Assembly: GCA_964497615.1 (NCBI GenBank)
Contig: CAZCEC010000012.1
Location: forward strand, 1 to 64,000
Direction: 5' to 3'
Length of the DNA: 64,000 nt
Source of the DNA: CAZCEC01 sp964497615
Lineage (GTDB): Bacteria > Chloroflexota > Anaerolineae > Anaerolineales > UBA6663
The notes below the pieces were generated by a model. That model ran no database searches. It was not told where the DNA came from and worked only from the letters and a program-made list of their open reading frames with translations. The stretch's first letter is position 1; the number at the start of each line of letters is the position of its first letter. The position numbers and the translations under genes were made by a program. Below, in pieces: positions 8,465 through 15,970 of this stretch.

Positions 8465-10672
8465 ATGAAACGCATCCTGGCCATTGACCTTGGCGCGGAC
8501 AACCAGACCGAATCGGTCCCTTTTCTTGGACAGACCATTGAGATCAAGCGCATCGGCTGCGGCGGCGACCCGGCTCGCGCGCGCGAACTGATCGCCGCGC
8601 ACGACGGGCAGGTGGACGCCATCGCGCTGGACGGTCTGCCCGCGCAGTTGCGCCTGGGCGGCGCGGCCCGGCCCCACGCTGTGGGCGCGGAACTAGCAGC
8701 GGCGGCCACCACGCCGGTGGTGGATGGCAGCGGCATCCGCGACGGGCTGGAGCGCTGGGCCGTCATCCTGGCCGACCGCGCCCAGCCCGGCATCTTCGCC
8801 GAGAAGCGCATCCTGATCGTGCCGGGCCTAAATCACGGCGGGTTGGCCCAGGCGCTGGCGCGGCGCGGCTCGCAGCTGCGCTACGCCGATCCACTGGTTT
8901 ACTTCGCCCTGCCCGACCTGCCCGGCGTGGGCGCGCGCGGCACCCTGGAGCAGGCCGCCGCGCCGACCCTGGAACAGCTTCAGGGCTTTCCCTTCCGGCG
9001 GCTGCACCCGCAGCCCGGCCAGCCCAAGGTGGCGCGGGCGGCCGGCGCCTTCGACACCGCCGACGTGCTGGCCGGCGACATCGGTGCCATCCGGCGCTAT
9101 GCGCCGCCCAAACTGGATCACAAAACCATCGTGGTTGAGAGCGCCACTGAAGAAGACGTGGCCGACTTGCGCCAGCGCGGGGCCGGCATCGTCGTGTCGC
9201 TGATGCCGGCGCTGGGGCCGCGCGGCGGGCTGGGCCGCTGGCCCGCGGCAGTGGTGGAAGCGGTGCTGGTCTCGCTGCGCGCCACCCCCACCCTGGCCCT
9301 GGATGAAAACACCTATCTCGACCTGATTGCGGATATTGACTGGACCCCGCACGTGCGCTACCTGCGCGCCGACGAAGCCGGGCTGAACAAGTTCGCCTTT
9401 GTCATCCACCCGCTGAGCGTGAAGTTCATTCATCAGCATCGCTGGTTCCGCTGGACCCGCTTCCTGCCGGACTCCCTGGTGGAGACCACCGCCGCCTTTA
9501 TCCCGCCGCTGTACCTGTCGCGCATCACCGGCGCGCAGTCGCCCGCCACCGGCCAGCGTATCGAGGGGTACCTCATCTCGCTGGGGGCCACGCCGCGCCA
9601 GATGATGTCGCGCGGCGAACGCTTTACCTACCAGCGTCTCAACCAGGCGGCGCGCCTGGCCGAGCGGTTGGGGGCGCGGCTGATGGGCCTGGGGGCTTTC
9701 ACCAGCGTGGTGGGTGATGCCGGCATCACGGTGGCCCACGAGGCCGATATCGCCATCACCAGCGGCAACAGCCTGACCGTGGCGGCCACGCTGGAAGCGG
9801 CCAAACAGGCCGTCATCCGCATGGGCAAGGACGACCTGACCCGCGGCAAGGCCATGGTGGTGGGGGCCACCGGCTCGATCGGGTCGGTGTGCGCGCGGCT
9901 GCTGGCGCAGGCGATCTACGACGTGGTGCTGGTGTCGATTGAACCGGAGAAGTTGATTGAGTTAAAGCGCCGCATCCAGGCCGAGACGCCGGGCGCGCGT
10001 GTGACCATTGCCACGCGCGCCGGTGACCTGCTGGGCGAGTGCGACCTGGTGGTCACGGCCACCTCGGCCTTTGGCCAGCGCGTGGTGGATATCACCCGCT
10101 GCAAGCCCGGTGCCGTGATCTGCGATGTGGCCCGCCCGCCGGACATCGGCGAGGCGGAAGCGGCGCTGCGCCCGGACGTGCTGGTGGTGGAAAGCGGCGA
10201 AGTGCTCATCCCCGGCGAGGTGGACTTTGGCTATGACATTGGTCTGCCGCCCAAGACTTCCTACGCCTGCCTGGCCGAGACCGCCCTGCTGGCGATGGAA
10301 GGGCGCTTTGAGGACTACACCCTGGGCCGCAACATCGAGATCGAGCGGGTGAAGGAGATCTATCACCTCTTCAAGAAGCACGGCTTCCAACTGGCGGGGC
10401 TGCGCTCGCACGGGCGCTACCTGACGGACACCGACCTGGCCCACAAGCGCGAACTGGCCGAAATCCTGCGCCATGACCCGGCGCGGTTCCGGCGCGAACA
10501 ACAAATCGCCGCCGAGCGGCTAGTCGCCATCCCGGCTATGTCCAAGGGCGTGGTCGCGCCTGCCGGTCAGCGGCGGTTGGCCTGGGCGGCCGTGGGGTTG
10601 GGGGTGATGGGCCTGCTGCTGTGGCGGCCCTGGCGGCTGGCCCGCCACGCCGCGCGCACTGCGCCATCGTGA
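8465..10672 (+). CDS. large protein with acyl-ACP/acyl-CoA reductase (AAR-like) domain
   Basis: A 735-aa protein. From about residue 315 to 650 it lines up with cyanobacterial long-chain acyl-ACP reductase: 'GRYI'-like IEGYLIS, GLGAFTSVV, TSGNSLT, the Rossmann motif VVGATGSIGS (465-474), and YACLAETALLAMEG, whose C602 matches the acylated Cys294 of the Synechococcus enzyme, then LGRNIEIERVKEI and KHGFQLAGL. AAR reduces a fatty acyl thioester to the aldehyde with NADPH. Residues 1-310 form an extra domain that I do not recognise. A basic-flanked hydrophobic segment near 709-727 could anchor the C-terminus in a membrane. Cyanobacterial AAR is only about 340 aa. SCP2 lies upstream; an SDR and an acyltransferase lie downstream. 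Confidence 0.75.
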   Translation: MKRILAIDLGADNQTESVPFLGQTIEIKRIGCGGDPARARELIAAHDGQVDAIALDGLPAQLRLGGAARPHAVGAELAAAATTPVVDGSGIRDGLERWAVILADRAQPGIFAEKRILIVPGLNHGGLAQALARRGSQLRYADPLVYFALPDLPGVGARGTLEQAAAPTLEQLQGFPFRRLHPQPGQPKVARAAGAFDTADVLAGDIGAIRRYAPPKLDHKTIVVESATEEDVADLRQRGAGIVVSLMPALGPRGGLGRWPAAVVEAVLVSLRATPTLALDENTYLDLIADIDWTPHVRYLRADEAGLNKFAFVIHPLSVKFIHQHRWFRWTRFLPDSLVETTAAFIPPLYLSRITGAQSPATGQRIEGYLISLGATPRQMMSRGERFTYQRLNQAARLAERLGARLMGLGAFTSVVGDAGITVAHEADIAITSGNSLTVAATLEAAKQAVIRMGKDDLTRGKAMVVGATGSIGSVCARLLAQAIYDVVLVSIEPEKLIELKRRIQAETPGARVTIATRAGDLLGECDLVVTATSAFGQRVVDITRCKPGAVICDVARPPDIGEAEAALRPDVLVVESGEVLIPGEVDFGYDIGLPPKTSYACLAETALLAMEGRFEDYTLGRNIEIERVKEIYHLFKKHGFQLAGLRSHGRYLTDTDLAHKRELAEILRHDPARFRREQQIAAERLVAIPAMSKGVVAPAGQRRLAWAAVGLGVMGLLLWRPWRLARHAARTAPS

Positions 10673-10713
10673 CACTGGTCCGCCCGGCGCGGGCCGGCGG
10701 CGAGGAGAACAAC

Positions 10714-11880
10714 ATGCCGAACAAACGCGTGATTCTGGTGACCGGCGCCGCCGGCTATTGGGGGGGCGCGGTGGCCGCCCGGCTCATCGCCGAGCCTGGT
10801 CTGCACGTCATTGGCCTCGACAGCGAGCCGCCCCGGGAGGAGATCAAGGGCCTGGACTTCATCCAGGCCGATCTGCGCAACCCTCTGTTGGGCGATTTGC
10901 TGCGCCAGGAAGAGGTGGACACCGTCTGCCACCTGGCCTTTGTGGAAAGCATCCGGCCCAGCGAGCAAGCCTTCGACGTCAACGTGATGGGCGGCATGCA
11001 GATCCTGGCCGCCTGCGGGGCGGCCGGCGTGCGCCGGGTGGTGCTCCGCAGCGCCACCCTGGTGTATGGGGCGCAGGCCGGCAACAGCGCCTTCCTGCGC
11101 GAAGACCACGCTCTGCACGGCAGCCGCGGCTACGGCTACGTGCGCGACCTGGTGGAGATGGAGGCCTTTTGCAATGGCTTCCGCGCCCAGCACCCGGATG
11201 TGCACCTCACCATCCTGCGGCTGGCGCATGTAGTGGGCCCCCGGTGCGACACACCCCTGACCCGCTTCCTGCGCGAGGAGGAAGCCGTGGCGCTGGTGGG
11301 CTTCGACCCGATGATGCAGGTCATCCACGAGGCCGACGCCGTGGGCGCGCTGGTGCACGCCGTGCTCCACGAAGTGCCGGGCGTCTTCAACGTGGCCGCC
11401 AGCGGGGTGCTGCCCTTGTGGCGGCTGATGGGGTTGGCCGGAAAGGTGGCCGCCCCGGTGCTGCACCCGCTGGCTTACCTCAGCGTCTCGCTCTTCGGGC
11501 CGCGCTTCGCCCCCATCGACCTGGACTATCTGCGCTACCCGTGCGTGGCCGACTTGCGGCTGATGCGCGAGCAGCTTGGCTTTGTGCCCCAATACACCGC
11601 CGAGGAGGCCCTGCGCGAGTTCGCCGCCCAGCAGCGGCTGCGCAGTTATCTGCCCGAGTCGGCCGTGCGGGCCTATGACGAGGACCGGCTGCGCGACACC
11701 CTTGAGCGGCGAAAGCGCGCGAAGGAGTTGGCCGAACGCGTAAATGGACGGCCGCGCCCAAAGCGGAGCCAGCCAAGAGAGTCGAAGCGAACCCAGGCCA
11801 GGCGCAAGGCCGCACCGCCGCCCAAGCAACCCGCTGAGATGATCCCCGTCACCGATCAGGAAGAAGGTATCAATGGCTAA
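10714..11880 (+). CDS. NAD-dependent epimerase/dehydratase (extended SDR)
   Basis: A 388-aa extended short-chain dehydrogenase. The nucleotide-binding VTGAAGYWGG is close to the N-terminus, then a DLRNPLL acidic turn and 'SATLVYG'. The usual YxxxK appears as YGYVR, with Arg in place of Lys, which may alter or abolish redox catalysis. The last 60 residues form a basic, Pro-rich tail unlike the enzyme core. The start follows GAGGAG at about 10702. Its stop overlaps the next ATG by 8 bp. Substrate unknown: a sugar, sterol or lipid is possible. Confidence 0.8.
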   Translation: MPNKRVILVTGAAGYWGGAVAARLIAEPGLHVIGLDSEPPREEIKGLDFIQADLRNPLLGDLLRQEEVDTVCHLAFVESIRPSEQAFDVNVMGGMQILAACGAAGVRRVVLRSATLVYGAQAGNSAFLREDHALHGSRGYGYVRDLVEMEAFCNGFRAQHPDVHLTILRLAHVVGPRCDTPLTRFLREEEAVALVGFDPMMQVIHEADAVGALVHAVLHEVPGVFNVAASGVLPLWRLMGLAGKVAAPVLHPLAYLSVSLFGPRFAPIDLDYLRYPCVADLRLMREQLGFVPQYTAEEALREFAAQQRLRSYLPESAVRAYDEDRLRDTLERRKRAKELAERVNGRPRPKRSQPRESKRTQARRKAAPPPKQPAEMIPVTDQEEGING

Positions 11881-13159
11881 GAAAACCGCCCGGCCCGCCC
11901 GCCGCGCCGCCAACGGCGCCAGCCCCCGCCACGCCGAAGCCGAGGCGGCCATCGCCCACGCCAAACTGGATGCGACGCCGGCCCCGGGGCGCCGGCCCGC
12001 CCGCCGTCCGCGCCGCGCCTCCCGGCGCGCCGCGCCTCCCGTGGCCGAGCAGCCGACCATCGGCGAAGAACAGGTGCAGGCGCCCGAAGCCGACTCGCTG
12101 CGCGGTGAACTGCTGGGCGAGTTGGACGGACTGATCCGGCGGCTGCGGTCGCTCGCTCCCGGCTACAACCCCCCGCCCTTCTCGCCGCGCGGCCTGCTGG
12201 AGCTCATCGAGCAGAACATGGACAAGTTCCCGCCCGACATGGTGATGGGCATGCTCGACAAGCTGCGCCAGACCATCGGCGAGGATATGTTCGACGCCGA
12301 CACCTGGAAGGGCATGTGGACCATGCTCAACTACTCGCTGGAGTACCAGACGGACGTAGTGAAGCGCCGTCTGACGGGCGAATATGAGACCGATGAGTGG
12401 GGCCTCGACCGCGAGTTCCTCAACGCGGTTTTGCCGTTCTTCGATTTCATGTACAAGCGCTACTGGCGGGTGGAGATGAGCGGCCTGGAAAACATCCCCG
12501 ACAGCGGGCGGGCGCTGCTGGTCGTCAACCATTCCGGCCAACTGCCGTGGGACGGGTCGATGGTGGGCACCGGCATCCTGCGCAACCACCCGGCGCAGCG
12601 GCTGGTGCGCACCTTGTACGCCACCTGGTTCCCCACCTTGCCCATCATTTCCGACATCTTCGTGAAGTGCGGCCAGGTGCTGGCGACCGAAGACAATGGC
12701 CTGCGGCTGCTGGAACAGGATGAGTTAGTGGCCGTCTATCCCGAGGGCTACAAGGGTGTGGGCAAGCTATTCAAGGACCGCTATCGCCTGGCGCGCTTTG
12801 GCCGCGGCGGCTTCGTGCGCATGGCCCTGAAGACCAGCGCGCCCATGCTGCCCGTGGCGGTAGTGGGCGCCGAGGAGACGTACATCTCCCTGGGCAAGTC
12901 ATCCCTGATGGCCAAGCTCACCGGGTTCCCCTTCTTCCCCATCTCGCCCACCTGGCCGTGGCTGGGGCTGCTGGGCTTCATCCCCATCCCCACCAAATGG
13001 TACATCGACATCGGCGAACCGATCCCCACCGACGGCGATGGGCCGGCCGCGGCCGCCGACCTGGTGCGCGTTTCCCAACTCACCGACCAGGTGCGTAATG
13101 TGGTGCAGGAGATGATCTACAAACGGCTGGCCCAGCGCCGCTCGGTGCTGTTCGGCTAG
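11873..13159 (+). CDS. lysophospholipid/MGAT-like acyltransferase
   Basis: A 428-aa protein. The first 70 residues are Ala/Arg/Pro-rich and basic. The LPLAT domain follows: VVNHSGQLPWDG with H220 and D227 in the long-spaced form seen in MGAT-like members, VAVYPEGYKG, then LPVAVVGAEET and a hydrophobic FPFFPISPTWPWLGLLGF segment before the IDIGEPI strand. Family members move acyl groups to lysophosphatidate, glycerides or alcohols. Next to an acyl reductase and an alcohol dehydrogenase, wax-ester or diglyceride acylation is possible. The start overlaps the SDR stop; an SCP2 gene follows by 9 bp. Confidence 0.85.
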   Translation: MAKKTARPARRAANGASPRHAEAEAAIAHAKLDATPAPGRRPARRPRRASRRAAPPVAEQPTIGEEQVQAPEADSLRGELLGELDGLIRRLRSLAPGYNPPPFSPRGLLELIEQNMDKFPPDMVMGMLDKLRQTIGEDMFDADTWKGMWTMLNYSLEYQTDVVKRRLTGEYETDEWGLDREFLNAVLPFFDFMYKRYWRVEMSGLENIPDSGRALLVVNHSGQLPWDGSMVGTGILRNHPAQRLVRTLYATWFPTLPIISDIFVKCGQVLATEDNGLRLLEQDELVAVYPEGYKGVGKLFKDRYRLARFGRGGFVRMALKTSAPMLPVAVVGAEETYISLGKSSLMAKLTGFPFFPISPTWPWLGLLGFIPIPTKWYIDIGEPIPTDGDGPAAAADLVRVSQLTDQVRNVVQEMIYKRLAQRRSVLFG

Positions 13160-13168
13160 GAGGCAGAT

Positions 13169-13564
13169 ATGCCCGTCTTCGCGCGGCCGGAGGCGCTGTA
13201 CGCGGTGCTCCGGCCCATGTTCGAGCAAGTGCAAGCCCAGACGCCCGAAGCCTTCCGGGGACTGCTACACGCCCGGCTCAGCATCCGGCTGAAGACCACC
13301 CAGCCAGCCACGGAGGTGCTGCTCAACGGCCGGAAGCCGCCGCTCCAGGTGAGCTTTGGGCCCGCGCCAGAACGCGCTGACCTGGAAGCCGAGATCGCCG
13401 CCGATCACCTGCACCTGATGCTGCTGGATGAGCTGTCAATCAAGAAGGCGATGGCCAACCGCCAAATCCGCGTGCACGGCCCGGCCTGGAAGCTGTCGGT
13501 GCTGATTGACATCATCAAGGCCGGACGGCGGTTCTACCCGAATCTCGTTGGCATCAAGGCGTAG
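13169..13564 (+). CDS. SCP2 sterol-binding domain protein
   Basis: A 131-aa SCP2-type lipid carrier: 'LLHARLSIRLKT', VSFGPAPERADLEAEIAADH and the closing KAMANRQIRVHGPAWKLSVL segment. It ends the plus-strand set 8024-13564. AGGAGG lies just before the ATG. It is the third SCP2 gene in 9.5 kb, and the three differ enough that they are not recent copies. Confidence 0.78.
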   Translation: MPVFARPEALYAVLRPMFEQVQAQTPEAFRGLLHARLSIRLKTTQPATEVLLNGRKPPLQVSFGPAPERADLEAEIAADHLHLMLLDELSIKKAMANRQIRVHGPAWKLSVLIDIIKAGRRFYPNLVGIKA

Positions 13565-13581
13565 GCCAGCCGCGAGGCGGC

Positions 13582-13660
13582 CGCGGCACACGTAGAGCCG
13601 CGGCGGTGCCGCGTCTCGGGCTGGCGCATCTCGCGCGGCAGACGGCTCACCGAGCCGTCT
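13582..13660. repeat. paired stem-loops between convergent operons
   Basis: CGCGGCAC (13582-13589) pairs with GTGCCGCG (13606-13613). A second hairpin, AGACGGCT-CACCG-AGCCGTCT, lies at 13640-13660. Both sit in the 128-bp gap between the SCP2 gene and the minus-strand patatin gene, so they may serve as terminators; they also look like dispersed intergenic palindromes. Confidence 0.6.
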
Positions 13661-13692
13661 CTACAGTTTGCGGCCCTTGCGGCGGCGCGACC

Positions 13693-14940
13693 TCACAGGT
13701 TGTCTAGCAGAGTCTCGAGTTCCCCGAGGGTGCTGGCCAACCGGGCGGCTGGCCGCTGGCGGCGCTCCTCGTCCGCGGCCCGCGTCTCCAGGATGCGGCG
13801 AATGACCGTGGGCCGGTAGCCCGAACGCTGAATCTCCTCCAACTCCTCGATCACCAGCCGGCGTGTGATCTGGATGCCGTGGCGGGCCAGCAGGTCCTTG
13901 TAGTGCGGATAGTCCTCGGCCAGGCGCAGGGTGACGCTTTCGAAGCCGTGCCGCGCCACAATCATCTGCGCCGAGTAGCGCATGATGTTGTAGAAGAACA
14001 TGGCGTAGTCGGACGGGGCCGGCTCGATCAGGATGATATCCACCTCCGGGTGGGCGCGCCGCAACTGCTTGATGTGGTAGTGCAGCCCGGCGTGCGAGCC
14101 GATGCGCCCCACCTGCGACGCGATGGCGGTGAAGCCTTTCTCGCTCAGGTGGCCGCCGTCCGGCCCCAGGAACGGGATCGCGCTCAGGTCGCTGTTGTCG
14201 AACGGCACGATGGGGTTGATGCACAGCACCAGCTTGGCGCCATGCTCGATGGCCAGGTCGAGGCTGGCGTTGCCGCGCAGGCCGCCGTCCACGTAGTCGT
14301 GCCCGGCGATGCGCACCGGCTTATACAGGACCGGCAGCGCGGTAGAGGCCGCCACCGCCAGCGAGATGGGCACCTCGCTCTGGCGGTCGTGACCAAACAC
14401 CGCCCGCTCGCCGCTGTCGAGGTCGGTGGCGATGATGTGCAGGTCGCGCCGCAGCCGGTGGAAGTCATTGTGGCGCCCGCCGCTGGTGAGCACCCGGCGC
14501 ACGTAGCGCTCCAGGGCCAGGTTGTCATACGCGCCGGACGGTAAGGACTCCGACAGCGACCACAGCAGGTCGAACCAGGTCATGTCCTCCCGGTTGCGCA
14601 GGAAGTGGGCCCAGGCGCCGATCAGCGTGCGCGGCACCTTGGTGCCGAAGCGCAGCAGGTCGCGCACGTTGAAGTGGAATAGTTCATCGCGGGTGATGGG
14701 CGGAATGGTCGGATGGTCGTGGGCAATCGAACGCAGCATCTCCTCTGGGCTGAGGCCGTTGGCCAGCAGGGAAGTGACCAGCGCGCCCGCGCTGGTGCCC
14801 ACGTAGATGTCGAAGTCGTTGACGGTGCGGCCCACCAGCAGGTCGTCCACCGCCCGCAGCGCCCCAATCTCGTATACGGCGCCGGTGAGCCCGCCCCCGG
14901 CCAGCACCAGCGCGGTCTTGCTGCTTGCGCCTTTGTTCAT
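13693..14940 (-). CDS. patatin-like phospholipase
   Basis: A 415-aa patatin-domain protein, longer than the 264-aa one at 5.9 kb. Oxyanion LVLAGGGLTGAVYEIG is at 11-26, nucleophile S50 in GTSAG, catalytic D218 in DGG. A C-terminal charged helical tail ends in LASTLGELETLL. The ATG at 14940 follows AGAGGA; a longer frame upstream overlaps the preceding gene and is not needed. It is predicted to be a cytoplasmic esterase acting on phospholipid or storage lipid. It is 50 bp downstream of 14991-15737 and probably in its operon. Confidence 0.86.
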   Translation of the reverse strand: MNKGASSKTALVLAGGGLTGAVYEIGALRAVDDLLVGRTVNDFDIYVGTSAGALVTSLLANGLSPEEMLRSIAHDHPTIPPITRDELFHFNVRDLLRFGTKVPRTLIGAWAHFLRNREDMTWFDLLWSLSESLPSGAYDNLALERYVRRVLTSGGRHNDFHRLRRDLHIIATDLDSGERAVFGHDRQSEVPISLAVAASTALPVLYKPVRIAGHDYVDGGLRGNASLDLAIEHGAKLVLCINPIVPFDNSDLSAIPFLGPDGGHLSEKGFTAIASQVGRIGSHAGLHYHIKQLRRAHPEVDIILIEPAPSDYAMFFYNIMRYSAQMIVARHGFESVTLRLAEDYPHYKDLLARHGIQITRRLVIEELEEIQRSGYRPTVIRRILETRAADEERRQRPAARLASTLGELETLLDNL

Positions 14941-14990
14941 GCGCCTATCCTCTGCTCGATGTTGCGCGATGCGCGGCGGCACCCCCGCCG

Positions 14991-15737
14991 TCACGCCTGG
15001 CTGGCGGCGGTGCCCAGCATTTCGTACGGGTCCTCGTCGCCGGCATAGATCCGGTCCAGATACTCGGTCTCGCGGCGGCGCACCAGCTCCAGGAACGGGC
15101 GCGCGCCGCGCAGATGCTTGTAGGCCTTGAAGCCGCGCTCCAGAAAGCCGGTCAGGTCGTCCCACCCGGCGCGCCGGGCAGGGACCGCCAACAGGGCCAG
15201 TGAGGCGCCCGTGAGCGGCTGCTTGACCACGCCCTCCAGCAACTGGCCCACACGGTAAATCAGGTCAATTTGCTCCAATCGTTCGGCGTAGTTGTCGCAG
15301 CGGCGGTAGGCCTGCGAATACAGGGCGCTCGTGAGGCTGCCCGTCACACGCATTTCGTCAAACAGCATCGCGCACATAGCCTGGTCGAGCTGTTCGGTGA
15401 GGGCATGGACGGTGACGGTCAGGGTGAGCGGCTCCAGCAGAACTTTGGGCACGTAGCGCTTAAGCAAGGCGTGCATTTGCAGCATGTCGTGGTCGCGCTG
15501 GGAAAAGTCGCGGGCGGCGTACAGGTCGTCGAGGAAGAACTGGCAGGCCGGCGCATAGCGCTCATGGGCCAGCAGGTCGGCGTAGCTGTGCGCCAGCCGC
15601 CGCGCCTGCCAGGCGCGCAGCTTCGCCAGCCGCGGGTCCAGCCCGGCGCTGTCCACGTCCTGGTGCCTCAACCGGCTCATCGCGCCCAGCAGACCAAGGG
15701 TATTAGGTTTCTCAGGGGATTCGGGGGTCTCGGACAT
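14991..15737 (-). CDS. conserved protein of unknown function with FFLDDLY motif
   Basis: About 248 aa from the ATG at 15737; an upstream ATG at 15794 would add 19 residues but begins at the predicted transcription start. I do not recognise a named family. The protein is helical and soluble. Its most distinctive stretch is CQFFLDDLYAARDFSQRDHD, followed by 'LQMHALLKRYVPK' and a middle part with Tyr/Arg-rich helices. It precedes a patatin gene, so a role in lipid turnover is possible. The promoter region carries a palindrome shared with the phasin operator. Confidence 0.7.
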   Translation of the reverse strand: MSETPESPEKPNTLGLLGAMSRLRHQDVDSAGLDPRLAKLRAWQARRLAHSYADLLAHERYAPACQFFLDDLYAARDFSQRDHDMLQMHALLKRYVPKVLLEPLTLTVTVHALTEQLDQAMCAMLFDEMRVTGSLTSALYSQAYRRCDNYAERLEQIDLIYRVGQLLEGVVKQPLTGASLALLAVPARRAGWDDLTGFLERGFKAYKHLRGARPFLELVRRRETEYLDRIYAGDEDPYEMLGTAASQA

Positions 15738-15780
15738 AGGATGGCTTTCTGGGCCGGCTCCGCTGCCGGCCGGCGGCACA

Positions 15781-15832
15781 ACGCACTGCGTCATGACACC
15801 CTTACTATACCACGCCGCCGCCCGCCTGGCAT
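15781..15832 (-). promoter_or_regulatory. promoter and palindromic operator of the 15.7-kb patatin operon
   Basis: On the minus strand, -10 TATAGT (15809-15804) lies 17 bp from ATGCCA (15832-15827; 4 of 6 to the -35 consensus). The predicted start is near 15797. The 11-bp palindrome ACGCACTGCGT at 15781-15791 would lie at about +6 to +16 and has the same core as the phasin operator at 7772-7796. Confidence 0.5.
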
Positions 15833-15970
15833 GTGGACGTTAGGCCGCGCGCGCCTGCCGAATGTCACCCGCCTGGCCCCGGCCCAGCCGGAACTGGACT
15901 ACACTGGGCCGATATTGTCCGTCCGTGCGGGCGCAGCCTGCCCAGCCGAGACAGCCAGGAGACTTGATCC

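Noticed and set aside
14941..15165. 75-codon extension of the patatin protein
   Set aside because: It would overlap the upstream gene, and a good ribosome site serves the ATG at 14940.
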